64,000 nucleotides of DNA from Pseudoluteimonas sp047602125 (GTDB lineage Bacteria; Pseudomonadota; Gammaproteobacteria; Xanthomonadales; Xanthomonadaceae), in NCBI GenBank assembly GCA_047602125.1, contig JASGIB010000001.1, forward strand, positions 744,001-808,000, given 5' to 3'. Numbering within the stretch: the stretch's first letter is position 1; each line of letters opens with the position of its first letter. This document shows, in pieces, positions 1 to 7,837 of this stretch. The notes under the pieces are model-generated. The model had not been told where the DNA came from. It ran no database searches and saw only the letters and a list, made by a program, of their open reading frames with translations. Made by a program: the position numbers and the translations under genes.

Positions 1-779
1 GCGGCGGCGACGGGATCGCCGAGCGCGTCGTATTCAGCGGCGAGCCCGAGGCGCAGGTCGGGCAACAGCAAGGCCGCATCGGAGGCCTCGGCCAGCACCT
101 TGCGCGCTTCGTCCGGCTTGCCCGCTTCGCGCAACTGCGCCGCGCGCAACAACGCCACCCGCGGTTCGCCGGGGAAGCGGCGCACGACTTCGCCGACGAT
201 GCGTTCGGCCAGCGCGGGCGAGCCGATGCGCTGGGCGAAGCCGCCGAACGCCAGCCACGCCTGCAGGTCCTGCGGGATCGCGCCGTCGTCGATGATGTCC
301 CCGAGCACCTTCGCGGCGCACTTGTCGTCCTTGCCGCTGTCGAGCGCGCCCAGCGCATAACGCCAGCCATCCTTGCCGGGATCGCGCAGCAGCGATTCGA
401 TCCCGCGCAAGGCGTTCCCGGTCTTGCCCTGGCGCATGGCCAGCGTCGCCTCGGCGCCGCGCATCGCCAGCGTCCGCGGCGCGCGCGCCTTCCACAGCGC
501 CAACGCATCGGCGGCGATGCGACTGTCGTTCGCCAGCAGCGCGATGCGGGTCGCGCGTTCGGCCAACCCGGCATCGTCGCCGGCGCTGCGCGCGGCCTGC
601 AGGTACCAGCGCGCGGCCGAATCGATGTCCCCGGCCTGCAGCGCGAATTCGCCGGCCAGGGTCTGGGTCATGGCGCCGTCCGGCCTGGCGGCCGGCGCCG
701 CCGCGACCGCCCACGACAACAGCGCGGTACAGGCGGCGATCGATGCGAAAAGGCGGGGGGAACGCCGGGATGCGGGCAT
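1..779 (-). CDS. TPR protein, C-terminus cut by window edge
   Basis: An open reading frame runs leftward off the window from an ATG at 779, about 260 codons without a stop. It opens with an Arg-rich n-region and a hydrophobic Ala/Leu stretch ending near AVAAAPAA, a likely Sec signal peptide. It continues as helical Ala/Leu repeats with TPR-like spacing (for example GEFALQAGDIDSAARWYLQAA). In Xanthomonadaceae a TPR protein upstream of lolB and ispE often diverges from hemA, and this position fits. Known: such TPR proteins act as periplasmic or lipoprotein-associated scaffolds. The exact role is unknown and the C-terminal part is not visible. Confidence 0.75.
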   Translation of the reverse strand, partial: MPASRRSPRLFASIAACTALLSWAVAAAPAARPDGAMTQTLAGEFALQAGDIDSAARWYLQAARSAGDDAGLAERATRIALLANDSRIAADALALWKARAPRTLAMRGAEATLAMRQGKTGNALRGIESLLRDPGKDGWRYALGALDSGKDDKCAAKVLGDIIDDGAIPQDLQAWLAFGGFAQRIGSPALAERIVGEVVRRFPGEPRVALLRAAQLREAGKPDEARKVLAEASDAALLLPDLRLGLAAEYDALGDPVAA

Positions 780-845
780 GGTCGCGGACTGGGCCGTAAA
801 ATGACGGCCTTCTCGCGCGAGAGCTTAGCGCAAGCACCTGAACGG

Positions 846-2135
846 ATGAGACTGTTCGCACTCGGCATCAACCACCAGACCGCGCCGGTCGACCTGCGCG
901 AACGGGTGGCGTTCGATCCCGACATGCTCGCCCCGGCCCTGTCCGCGTTGCAGGCGCTGCCGCAGGTGCGGGAAGTGGCGCTGCTCTCCACCTGCAACCG
1001 CACCGAGCTCTACGCCTATGCCGACGACGACGGCAGCGCGCTGTCCGACTGGCTCGCGACCCATCCGGAAACGAACGGCGATCTCCACGCCTACCTCTAT
1101 ACCCATCGCGACGGCGAAGCCGCGCGCCACCTGTTCCGCGTCGCCGCGGGGCTGGATTCGCTGGTGCTGGGCGAACCGCAGATCCTCGGCCAGGTGAAGC
1201 AGGCCTGGAGCGCGGCGCGCGGCGCGGGCACGCTGGGCAACCGCCTCGACCGCCTGTTCCAGCAGGCCTTCGCCACCGCCAAGCGCGCGCGCAGCGAAAC
1301 CCGCATCGGCGCGAATCCCGTTTCCGTCGCATCGGCCGCGGTGCGGTTGGCGCAAGAATCCTTCGCCCGCCCGGCCGATGCCAGCATCCTGCTGGTCGGC
1401 GCCGGCGAAACCATCGAACTGGTCGCGCGCCATCTGGTGCAGGCCGGTGCGAAGCGATTGCTGGTGGCGAACCGCACGCTCGCGCATGCGCAGCAACTCG
1501 CCAGCCGCCACGGCGGCATCGCATTGCCGCTGGACGAACTCGAGCGCCACCTCGCCGAAGCCGACATCGTGTTTTCGGCGACCGCAAGCCGCGAACCGGT
1601 GCTGCATCGCGCGCAGGTCGAAGCCGCCCTCGCCCGCCGCCGCCACCGGCCGATGCTGCTGCTCGACCTCGCCGTGCCGCGCGACATCGCCGCCGACGTC
1701 GCCGGCTTGCGCGACGCGTTCGTCTACACCGTCGACGACCTGCAACGCGTGGTCGAGGACAACCGCCGCGGCCGGCGCGAAGCCGCCGAGGCCGCCGAGG
1801 CGATCATCGAACTGCAGGTCGCGCGCTATCTCGAAGCCAGCGGCGCCGACGCCGGCCTCGCGCCACTCAAGCGCCTGCGCGCGCATGGCGAACGCAGCAG
1901 TGCCGACGTGCTGGCGAAGGCGAAGCAGCAACTTGCCGCCGGCGGCGATCCGCATGCGGTGCTCGACTACCTCGCGCACACGTTGACCAACCGCCTGCTG
2001 CACGCGCCCACCGCGGCCTTGCGCAACGCCGCGCTGTCCGGCGACGCGGAGCTCGCGCGCGCGGCGGAGAAGCTGTTCCCGGAAGAGCCGGGACTGGTGA
2101 CCCGGGGCCCGGGACTGGATGAAGGAGAGCGTTAG
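846..2135 (+). CDS. hemA: Glutamyl-tRNA reductase
   Basis: Converts glutamyl-tRNA(Glu) to glutamate-1-semialdehyde with NADPH, the first committed step of C5-pathway tetrapyrrole synthesis in the cytoplasm. The 429-residue product has the family layout: an N-terminal catalytic domain with STCNRTELY holding the nucleophile Cys50, a Rossmann NADPH domain with VGAGE near residue 180, and a helical dimerisation tail. I chose the ATG at 846 because the protein then begins MRLFALGINHQ, the normal HemA N-terminus. An upstream in-frame ATG at 801 adds 15 non-conserved residues. The gene diverges from the TPR gene and lies just upstream of prfA, a common proteobacterial pairing. Confidence 0.96.
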   Translation: MRLFALGINHQTAPVDLRERVAFDPDMLAPALSALQALPQVREVALLSTCNRTELYAYADDDGSALSDWLATHPETNGDLHAYLYTHRDGEAARHLFRVAAGLDSLVLGEPQILGQVKQAWSAARGAGTLGNRLDRLFQQAFATAKRARSETRIGANPVSVASAAVRLAQESFARPADASILLVGAGETIELVARHLVQAGAKRLLVANRTLAHAQQLASRHGGIALPLDELERHLAEADIVFSATASREPVLHRAQVEAALARRRHRPMLLLDLAVPRDIAADVAGLRDAFVYTVDDLQRVVEDNRRGRREAAEAAEAIIELQVARYLEASGADAGLAPLKRLRAHGERSSADVLAKAKQQLAAGGDPHAVLDYLAHTLTNRLLHAPTAALRNAALSGDAELARAAEKLFPEEPGLVTRGPGLDEGER

Positions 2136-2199
2136 CGGCTTCCTCGCTCGCGACGTTTCCGCTTTCCGAATCTCCAATCCCGAACCCCGGCTTCTCCCC

Positions 2200-3288
2200 A
2201 TGCAACCTTCCCTGCGCCGCAAACTCGAAGCCCTGGCCGAACGGCGCGACGAACTCGAACGCCTGCTCGCCGATCCCGCGACGATCGCCGACAACGATCG
2301 CTTCCGCGCGTTCTCGCGCGAGTTCGCGCAACTGGAACCGCTCGCGACCGCGCTCGCCGCCGAAGCCCGCGCCCGCGACGACCTCGCCGCGGCGCAAGCC
2401 ATGCGCGCGGATCCGGAATTGGCGGAACTCGCCGGCGAGGAGATCGCGACCGCGCAAGCCAGGCTCGCCGAACTCGAAGGCGAACTGATGGCGCAACTGG
2501 TGCCGAAGGACGTTCGCGACGAGGGCGGCCTGTACCTGGAAGTGCGCGCCGGCACTGGTGGCGACGAGGCCGCGATCTTCGCCGGCGATCTGCTGCGCAT
2601 GTACACGCGTTATGCCGAACGCCAGGGCTGGAAGGTGGAGATCGAATCCGCGAACCCGGGCGAACACGGCGGCTACAAGGAAGCGGTCGCGCGGGTCGAG
2701 GGCCGCGGCGCGTATTCGCGGCTGAAGTTCGAATCCGGCACGCATCGCGTGCAGCGTGTTCCGGAAACCGAATCGCAGGGCCGCATCCACACCTCGGCCG
2801 CGACGGTTGCGATCATTCCCGAGGAAACCGGCGACATCGACGTCGAGATCAATCCCGCGGACCTGAAGGTGGACACCTTCCGTTCCTCCGGCGCCGGCGG
2901 CCAGCACGTCAACAAGACCGAGTCTGCGATCCGCATCACCCACCTGCCGAGCGGCGTGGTGGTGGAATCGCAGACCGAGCGTTCGCAGCACGCCAACCGC
3001 GACAAGGCGATGAAGCGGCTGAAGGCGATGCTGGTGGAAGCCGAAACCGAGCGCCGCCAGGCCGCGCAAGCCGCTTCGCGCAAGTTGCAGGTCGGCAGCG
3101 GCGACCGCAGCCAGCGCATCCGCACCTACAACTTCCCGCAGGGCCGCATCACCGACCACCGCGTCGAGGGGCTCACGCTCTACGACCTGCCGAACGTGAT
3201 GGAAGGCGCGCTCGACGCGCTGGTCGAACGCCTCGCGCAGGAACACCAGGCCGACGAACTGGCGCGGCTGACGGAGGATTCCGCATGA
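2200..3288 (+). CDS. prfA: Peptide chain release factor 1
   Basis: Class-I release factor that reads UAA and UAG and triggers peptidyl-tRNA hydrolysis on the ribosome. The 362-residue product has the catalytic GGQ at about 233-235 within SSGAGGQHVNKT, and the anticodon-like tripeptide PxT as PET near 188-190 (RVPETESQGR). The Gln of GGQ is the target of PrmC, whose gene is also in this window at 30838-31680. The start at 2200 gives MQPSLRRKLE, matching the family; an ATG at 2119 lies inside the end of hemA and adds an unconserved leader. The gene's end overlaps the next start by 4 bases. Confidence 0.96.
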   Translation: MQPSLRRKLEALAERRDELERLLADPATIADNDRFRAFSREFAQLEPLATALAAEARARDDLAAAQAMRADPELAELAGEEIATAQARLAELEGELMAQLVPKDVRDEGGLYLEVRAGTGGDEAAIFAGDLLRMYTRYAERQGWKVEIESANPGEHGGYKEAVARVEGRGAYSRLKFESGTHRVQRVPETESQGRIHTSAATVAIIPEETGDIDVEINPADLKVDTFRSSGAGGQHVNKTESAIRITHLPSGVVVESQTERSQHANRDKAMKRLKAMLVEAETERRQAAQAASRKLQVGSGDRSQRIRTYNFPQGRITDHRVEGLTLYDLPNVMEGALDALVERLAQEHQADELARLTEDSA

Positions 3289-3743
3289 GCGATTCCACGA
3301 TCCGCCGCGCCTCGCTCGACGACCTCGATGCCGTCGCGCCGCTGTTCGCCGACTACCGCGTGTTCTACGCGCAGGCACATGACGTGGCGATGGCGCGCGC
3401 ATTCCTGCGCGAGCGCCTGGAGCGCGGCGAATCGGTCGTGCTGCTGGCCACGCTGGCGGACGGCGCGCCCGCCGGCTTCACCCAGCTGTATCCGATGTTT
3501 TCCTCGGTGCGCGCGGCGCGGACCTGGATCCTCAACGACCTGTTCGTCGCGCCTTCGGCACGCCGACGGGGCGTGGCGAACGCCTTGCTGGATGCGGCCA
3601 CCGCCTTCGCCCGCGCCGAGGGCGCCGTGCGGCTGGAACTGGAAACCACCCACGACAACGCCGCCGCGCAGGCGCTGTACCGCGCCGCCGGCTGGGAATC
3701 GCACGACGACACCCTGCGCTTCCGCCTGCCGCTGGCCGGATGA
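3285..3743 (+). CDS. GNAT-family N-acetyltransferase
   Basis: A 152-residue single-domain GNAT protein. The acetyl-CoA-binding motif A is visible as LFVAPSARRRGVANALLDAA around residues 84-103 (the R/QxxGxG/A signature), preceded by the beta-bulge strand TWILNDLFV. The C-terminal strand and helix pattern (LELETTHDNAAAQALYRAAGW) is typical of small-molecule or peptide acetyltransferases. Its ATG overlaps the prfA stop (ATGA), so translation is probably coupled to RF1. The acceptor substrate cannot be read from sequence; RimI-like or small-molecule activity are both possible. Confidence 0.88.
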   Translation: MSDSTIRRASLDDLDAVAPLFADYRVFYAQAHDVAMARAFLRERLERGESVVLLATLADGAPAGFTQLYPMFSSVRAARTWILNDLFVAPSARRRGVANALLDAATAFARAEGAVRLELETTHDNAAAQALYRAAGWESHDDTLRFRLPLAG

Positions 3744-3768
3744 GCGTGCGGGCGCCCGGTGCGCGGCC

Positions 3769-3774
3769 TACACT
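3769..3774 (+). promoter_or_regulatory. Putative -10 hexamer of a leaderless moaB transcript
   Basis: TACACT is followed by exactly 6 nt (gcgcgc) and the moaB ATG, with no Shine-Dalgarno. A start site 6-7 nt after a -10 element would fall on the A of the start codon. Inference from repeated geometry in this window; no -35 is convincing. Confidence 0.45.
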
Positions 3775-3780
3775 GCGCGC

Positions 3781-4299
3781 ATGACTTCCTCCAGCGAATT
3801 CAAACCCCTGTCGCTGTGCGTGTTGACCGTGTCGGACACGCGCACGGCGGACAACGACACTTCCGGCGACTGGCTTTGCGATGCCTTGCGCGACGCCGGC
3901 CACCGGCTGCACGAACGCGCGATTTCGCGCGACGACCGTTACGCCCTGCGCGCGATTGTGTCGCGCTGGATCGCCGACGCCGGGGTCGACGGCATCATCG
4001 TCACCGGCGGCACCGGCTTCACCGGCCGCGATTCGACCCCGGAAGCACTGCTGCCGTTGCTGGACAAGGAAATGCCCGGCTTCGGCGAACTGTTCCGCGC
4101 GATCAGCTTCGAGGAGATCGGCACCAGCACGCTGCAATCGCGCGCGTTCGCCGGCCTCGCCAACGGCACCTTCGTGTTCGCCCTGCCCGGCTCGACCTCG
4201 GCCTGCCGCACCGCGTGGGACAGGATCATTTCCGCGCAGCTCGACGCACGCACCAAGCCGTGCAACCTCGCCAACCTGCGTCCCCGCCTGAAGGAATGA
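3781..4299 (+). CDS. moaB: Molybdenum cofactor biosynthesis protein MoaB
   Basis: A 172-residue MoaB/MogA-fold protein (molybdopterin adenylyltransferase family). Visible motifs are the N-terminal strand LSLCVLTVSDTRT, the glycine-rich VDGIIVTGGTGFTGRD that binds the pterin/ATP, and the late ALPGSTSACRTAW segment with PGS. In the family these mediate adenylylation of molybdopterin before molybdate insertion, although in enteric bacteria MogA does this and MoaB is partly redundant. No other moa genes are adjacent, so it is uncoupled from the rest of the pathway. It begins a chain moaB-HTH-ppk2. Confidence 0.92.
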   Translation: MTSSSEFKPLSLCVLTVSDTRTADNDTSGDWLCDALRDAGHRLHERAISRDDRYALRAIVSRWIADAGVDGIIVTGGTGFTGRDSTPEALLPLLDKEMPGFGELFRAISFEEIGTSTLQSRAFAGLANGTFVFALPGSTSACRTAWDRIISAQLDARTKPCNLANLRPRLKE

Positions 4300-4301
4300 C
4301 G

Positions 4302-4634
4302 ATGGGCATCGACACGACCTTGCGTCTCCTCACGAAAGCCACCGGCATGAGCGTCGCCGACCTCGCCACCGCGATCCCCAAGGCCGGCGCGAGCACCGTC
4401 AACGCATGGCTCAAGGGCGACAAGATCCCCGGCCGCGAACAGATCGACGCGCTTGCGCGCACCTTCGGCGTGCCTGCCGGCGCGCTGCTCGGGGAACTCG
4501 CGAGCACGCTCGATCCCGCGCGCACGAAAGGTGAACACGAGCTGCTCGCCGCTTACCGCGCGCTCAACACGCGCCAGCAGGGCGCGCTGCTGGAAGTCGC
4601 GCGCAGCATGCAGCCGAAGGCTTCGCGCAAGTGA
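4302..4634 (+). CDS. Small XRE-type helix-turn-helix protein
   Basis: A 110-residue protein. Residues 1-60 form a Cro/C1-type HTH (GMSVADLATAIPKAGASTVNAWL, then IDALARTFGVPAGALLG), and an acidic helical tail (ELLAAYRALNTRQQGALLEVAR) probably dimerises. An ATG at 4296 overlaps the moaB stop, but AAGGA at 4291-4295 is properly spaced only for the ATG at 4302, so I chose the latter. It lies between moaB and ppk2 and overlaps the GTG of ppk2, suggesting a co-transcribed local regulator. Target unknown. Confidence 0.82.
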   Translation: MGIDTTLRLLTKATGMSVADLATAIPKAGASTVNAWLKGDKIPGREQIDALARTFGVPAGALLGELASTLDPARTKGEHELLAAYRALNTRQQGALLEVARSMQPKASRK

Positions 4635-5407
4635 GCAAGCTCAAGCGCAAGCAATACGAAAAGCTGCTGGAACCGCTGCAGATCGAACTGGCTCAGATGG
4701 CGCAGTGGGTGCAGCACGAAGGCAAGCGCCTGGTCGTGGTGTTCGAGGGCCGCGACACCGCCGGCAAGGGCGGCGCGATCGATGCCATCCGCGAACACCT
4801 CAACCCACGCCAATGCCGGGTCGCCGCGCTGCCCAAGCCGGACGAACGCGAGAAGACTGAGTGGTACTTCCAGCGTTACGTCGCGCAATTGCCCGCGGCC
4901 GGCGAAATCGTGCTGTTCGACCGCAGCTGGTACAACCGCGCCGGGGTCGAGAAGGTGATGGGCTTCGCCAGCGACACGCAGGTCAAGGCCTTCCTGCAGC
5001 AGGCGCCGCAGTTCGAGAAGCAACTGGTCGACGACGGCATCCTGCTGTTCAAGTATTGGCTGTGCTGCGACCAGGCGCAGCAGGAAAAGCGTTTCGCCGA
5101 ACGCCTCGACGATCCGCTCAAGGGCTGGAAGCTCTCGCCCATCGACCTCGAGGCGCGCAGGAAATACGGCGAATACACGAAGGCTCGCGAAGCGATGCTC
5201 AAGGCGACGCACACGAAGTTCGCGCCGTGGACGCTGGTCGATTTCAACGACCAGAAGCTTGGTCGCCTCACCCTGATCCGCGATCTGCTCGACCGCCTGC
5301 CGGACACGTCCGTGCCGAAATCGAAGATTTCGTTGCCGCCGCTCGACGGCAAGCCGCAGAAGGAGCGTTACGGGGTGTTGAAGCCGATTGCTTCGTTTGG
5401 AGGTTGA
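4631..5407 (+). CDS. ppk2: Polyphosphate kinase 2 family protein
   Basis: A 258-residue PPK2 protein, which transfers phosphate between polyphosphate and nucleotides. The Walker A-like GRDTAGKGGAI (about residues 40-50) and the Walker B/lid region FDRSWYNRAGVEKVMGF are the family hallmarks. The 1-domain length suits class I or III enzymes (NDP to NTP direction), but the class cannot be fixed by eye. The start is a GTG overlapping the HTH gene stop (GTGA). Placement after moaB and the XRE gene suggests one transcript. Confidence 0.93.
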   Translation: MSKLKRKQYEKLLEPLQIELAQMAQWVQHEGKRLVVVFEGRDTAGKGGAIDAIREHLNPRQCRVAALPKPDEREKTEWYFQRYVAQLPAAGEIVLFDRSWYNRAGVEKVMGFASDTQVKAFLQQAPQFEKQLVDDGILLFKYWLCCDQAQQEKRFAERLDDPLKGWKLSPIDLEARRKYGEYTKAREAMLKATHTKFAPWTLVDFNDQKLGRLTLIRDLLDRLPDTSVPKSKISLPPLDGKPQKERYGVLKPIASFGG

Positions 5408-5438
5408 AGCTCGATCTCGCGAAACTGGCGCCGAGGTT

Positions 5439-5567
5439 TTACGTATAAAGAATGCCTACAAGGCCGGCGATCAGAAAGATCGCCGTGATTGTGGTGGCCG
5501 CAGAGACGCTATGCGTAAACAGGTAGACGACCAACCAAGTTGCAGCCAGAATCGCAGCGGATTTCAT
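5439..5567 (-). CDS. Putative 42-residue membrane peptide
   Basis: A short ORF beginning ATG AAA at 5567 encodes a 42-residue hydrophobic peptide with two potential membrane segments (AAILAATWLVVYLF and TITAIFLIAGLVGILY) split by a THSVSA turn. It sits in the otherwise empty stretch between ppk2 and acyP, and its base composition is more AT-rich than the neighbours. There is no strong ribosome binding site. It may be a genuine small protein or a remnant of a larger membrane gene; I do not recognise a family. Confidence 0.35.
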   Translation of the reverse strand: MKSAAILAATWLVVYLFTHSVSAATTITAIFLIAGLVGILYT

Positions 5568-5626
5568 CCATGTTCCAGGCGATTTCCACGGGCGTCGTGA
5601 CATTCGTACCCCTGTTGGCTAACAAA

Positions 5627-5658
5627 GCTGGGATTCCGCTTCACTTCATCCCAGCCTA
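5627..5658 (-). repeat. REP-like palindrome after acyP
   Basis: GCTGGGAT (5627-5634) pairs with ATCCCAGC (5648-5655) around a 13-nt loop. Read on the minus strand the element begins GTAGGCTGGG, and its TAG is the acyP stop codon. Palindromes of this GCTGGG type are common intergenic repeats in xanthomonads (family knowledge). Confidence 0.6.
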
Positions 5659-5925
5659 CGAAATCTCAAATCCCTCGCTAACCTCTTCAGCCCCCGCATC
5701 GCCGCGCTCGACAGTCTCGACTTTCGCCATCGGCGGCCCGACATGCAGCCAGCGTTCCAGCGCATCGAGCGCGCGTTCGTCGCCTTCGGCCAATACTTCG
5801 ACACGACCATCCGGCAGGTTTTTCGCGTAACCGCGCAAGCCGAGCTTCAACGCCTGCTCGCGGGTCGATGCACGGAAGAACACGCCCTGCACTTTCCCGC
5901 CGACGAGGAAGCGCGCGGCGGCCAT
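5656..5925 (-). CDS. acyP: Acylphosphatase
   Basis: An 89-residue enzyme that hydrolyses carboxyl-phosphate bonds of acyl phosphates. The family signature GKVQGVFFRAST contains the phosphate-binding loop with the catalytic Arg (about residue 18), and YAKNLPDGRVEV contains the catalytic Asn (about residue 36). The length is standard for a free-standing AcyP. It is the last gene of a leftward operon (YihY, TlpA-like, AcyP), starting 2 nt after the TlpA-like stop. Its TAG stop is contributed by an adjacent palindromic repeat. Confidence 0.93.
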   Translation of the reverse strand: MAAARFLVGGKVQGVFFRASTREQALKLGLRGYAKNLPDGRVEVLAEGDERALDALERWLHVGPPMAKVETVERGDAGAEEVSEGFEIS

Positions 5926-5927
5926 CG

Positions 5928-6503
5928 TCAACCCGCCTTCGGCAACGGCGGGCCGCCGGCCTTGGCGATCGCCTCGTCGATGTCCTTCGCCGTCACCGGG
6001 CCGAGGAAGCGCTTCGCCACCTTGCCATCGGGCGCGATGAGATACGTGTTCGGCAAGCCGCGCGGGGCTTCGAAATCCCTGGGCGGGTCGTACACGTCCA
6101 CGATCGCGATGGGATACACCACCGGATGCTTCTGCATGAAGTCCTTGAGCGCGGCCGGTTCGATGTCCTCGTAGTCCAGGCCGATCACTTCGACGTGCTC
6201 GCGCATCGCATCGAGCGCGGAAAGCTCCGGCATTTCCTTCAGGCATGGCCCGCACCAGGTCGCCCAGAAGTTCACCACCACCCATTGCCCGCGTTGCGCC
6301 GCGAGATCGAACGTCTTGCCGTCGAGGGTCGCGACCTTCAGCGTGGGGAACTCCATGTTCGCCGGTGTCGCCGGCTTCGGCGCGGCCGCGACGGGCGCGG
6401 CGGGCTTCGGTGCCGGTTGCGGCTGTTCGCGCTTGCAGCCGGCGAATGCCAGCGCGGCGAACAGCAAGGGCAAGGAAATGCGGAACGCGTTCGAACGGGT
6501 CAT
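5928..6503 (-). CDS. TlpA-like thioredoxin lipoprotein
   Basis: A 191-residue predicted lipoprotein. The signal peptide ends in the lipobox LAFAGC (Cys23), followed by a Pro/Ala linker (residues 26-48) and a TlpA/AhpC-TSA thioredoxin domain with the CxxC motif WCGPC (Cys84, Cys87) and the cis-Pro region GLPNTYLI. Known role of the family: periplasmic disulfide reduction, for example in cytochrome c maturation. Here no cytochrome genes adjoin, so the client is unknown. Its start overlaps the YihY stop by 4 bases. Confidence 0.9.
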   Translation of the reverse strand: MTRSNAFRISLPLLFAALAFAGCKREQPQPAPKPAAPVAAAPKPATPANMEFPTLKVATLDGKTFDLAAQRGQWVVVNFWATWCGPCLKEMPELSALDAMREHVEVIGLDYEDIEPAALKDFMQKHPVVYPIAIVDVYDPPRDFEAPRGLPNTYLIAPDGKVAKRFLGPVTAKDIDEAIAKAGGPPLPKAG

Positions 6504-7768
6504 TGCGGGATCTCGTCGTAGATCGTGGAAACCTTGCGCTTGAGCAATTCGCGCAAGGGCATGCGCAACTGGTCCAGCGCCTCGCTGGCGGCCGCGCCCA
6601 GCGCGTCGTCGCGGCAGGGCAAATGCGCCTCGGCCACCGGCACACGCAGGTCGCAGGCTTCGTAGAGTTCGGCGAGGGCGACGTCGTCGAGGTCGCGCGA
6701 CAGCAGCCACTCGCCGGATTCGGCGCGGCTCAGCAATCCGATCTCGCACAACTGCCCCAGGAATTCCTGCACGAGCGCGTCGGTGAGCATCGGCTCCAGT
6801 TGCTGCAGCTCGTCGCTGTGCAGGCCGTGTCCTTGTCGCCGGCTTTCGGCGAAGCGCCCCAGCATGCGCAACAGGCCGTACATCTCGTATCCGACCGGCA
6901 GGCGCATCGCCACCGGCTGGTAGCGGAACGCGGACATCGACGCTGCGAACGAAGCCCCGAACAGGATCGTGGTCCAGCCGAGGTAGATCCACAACAACAG
7001 GATCGGCGCCGCGGCGAACGCGCCGTAGATCTTCTGGTAGGAATTGAAGCTGCCCAAATACAGGCCGATGCCCCATTTCATGAACTCGAACAGCACCACC
7101 GACAGCGCCGCGCCGGCGAACGCATGGCGCCACTGCACGGTGCGGTGCGGCACCACCTTGAAGATGGCGGCGAAGGCCAGCAGCTCGATCGCCATCGGCG
7201 CGAGCCGCAGCATCAGCGCCTCCAGCCATCGGCCGGGCGCGGTCTCGAAGATCGCCAGCGCGAAGAAGCGCGTGGACAGCGCCAGGCTGGCGGTCGCGAC
7301 CAGCCCGCCGAGCGTCAACACCGTCCAGTAGACGAGGAAGCGCCCGACCTTGGGCCGCGCCGTCTTCACCCGCCAGATGCGGTTGAAGCTCGCCTCGACG
7401 CTGTGCAGGGTGATCAGCAACGAGACGATCAGGGCGATCACGCCGGCGGTGGTGAGCGTCTTGGTCTTGTCGGTGATGCTCGCGAGGTTGCCCTTCAGGC
7501 TCTCCGCGGCGCTCGGCACGAAATTGGCGAAGATGTAGTCGGTGAGCGCACCGGTCCATTCCTTGAACGCCGGGAACGCCGAGAGCACGCCGAACACCAC
7601 CAGCGACAGCGGCACCAGCGCGAACACCGTGGTGTAGGACAACGCGCCCGCGGCTTCGAACAGGCGGTCGTCGAGGAAACGCCGGCCGAGGAAGCGGAAG
7701 AACGACTTGATCCGCGCCGGATCGCGCAGCCGTTCGCCCCAGCGGTAAAGGGAATCCAGCGGTTCCAT
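6500..7768 (-). CDS. YihY/BrkB family inner membrane protein
   Basis: A 422-residue protein with about six membrane segments in residues 35-290 (for example SLVVFGVLSAFPAF, AGVIALIVSLLIT, AILLLWIYLGWTTILFG-type stretches). A cytoplasmic winged-helix-like C-terminal extension contains LVQEFLGQLCEIGLLSRAESGEW. YihY/BrkB proteins were once called ribonuclease BN in error; their true function is unclear. It is the first gene of the leftward operon with the TlpA-like lipoprotein and acyP. A TACCCT hexamer lies 7 nt before the ATG. Confidence 0.9.
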   Translation of the reverse strand: MEPLDSLYRWGERLRDPARIKSFFRFLGRRFLDDRLFEAAGALSYTTVFALVPLSLVVFGVLSAFPAFKEWTGALTDYIFANFVPSAAESLKGNLASITDKTKTLTTAGVIALIVSLLITLHSVEASFNRIWRVKTARPKVGRFLVYWTVLTLGGLVATASLALSTRFFALAIFETAPGRWLEALMLRLAPMAIELLAFAAIFKVVPHRTVQWRHAFAGAALSVVLFEFMKWGIGLYLGSFNSYQKIYGAFAAAPILLLWIYLGWTTILFGASFAASMSAFRYQPVAMRLPVGYEMYGLLRMLGRFAESRRQGHGLHSDELQQLEPMLTDALVQEFLGQLCEIGLLSRAESGEWLLSRDLDDVALAELYEACDLRVPVAEAHLPCRDDALGAAASEALDQLRMPLRELLKRKVSTIYDEIPQ

Positions 7769-7837
7769 TGGCCGAAGGGTACCGCATGGCCCACGCGGCC
7801 GCGCGCCATCGCCTATGCTTGCGCGACGGAGGACGCG

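Noticed and set aside
825..2606. Long antisense ORF (about 593 codons) opposite hemA-prfA
   Set aside because: GC-rich codon structure creates long open frames opposite real genes; the product is Arg/Ala/Gly-rich with no motifs, and both strands' genes are clear in the sense direction.
5388..5600. 70-codon plus-strand ORF after ppk2
   Set aside because: No motif, hydrophilic and Cys/Arg-rich; the opposite strand carries a better hydrophobic candidate.
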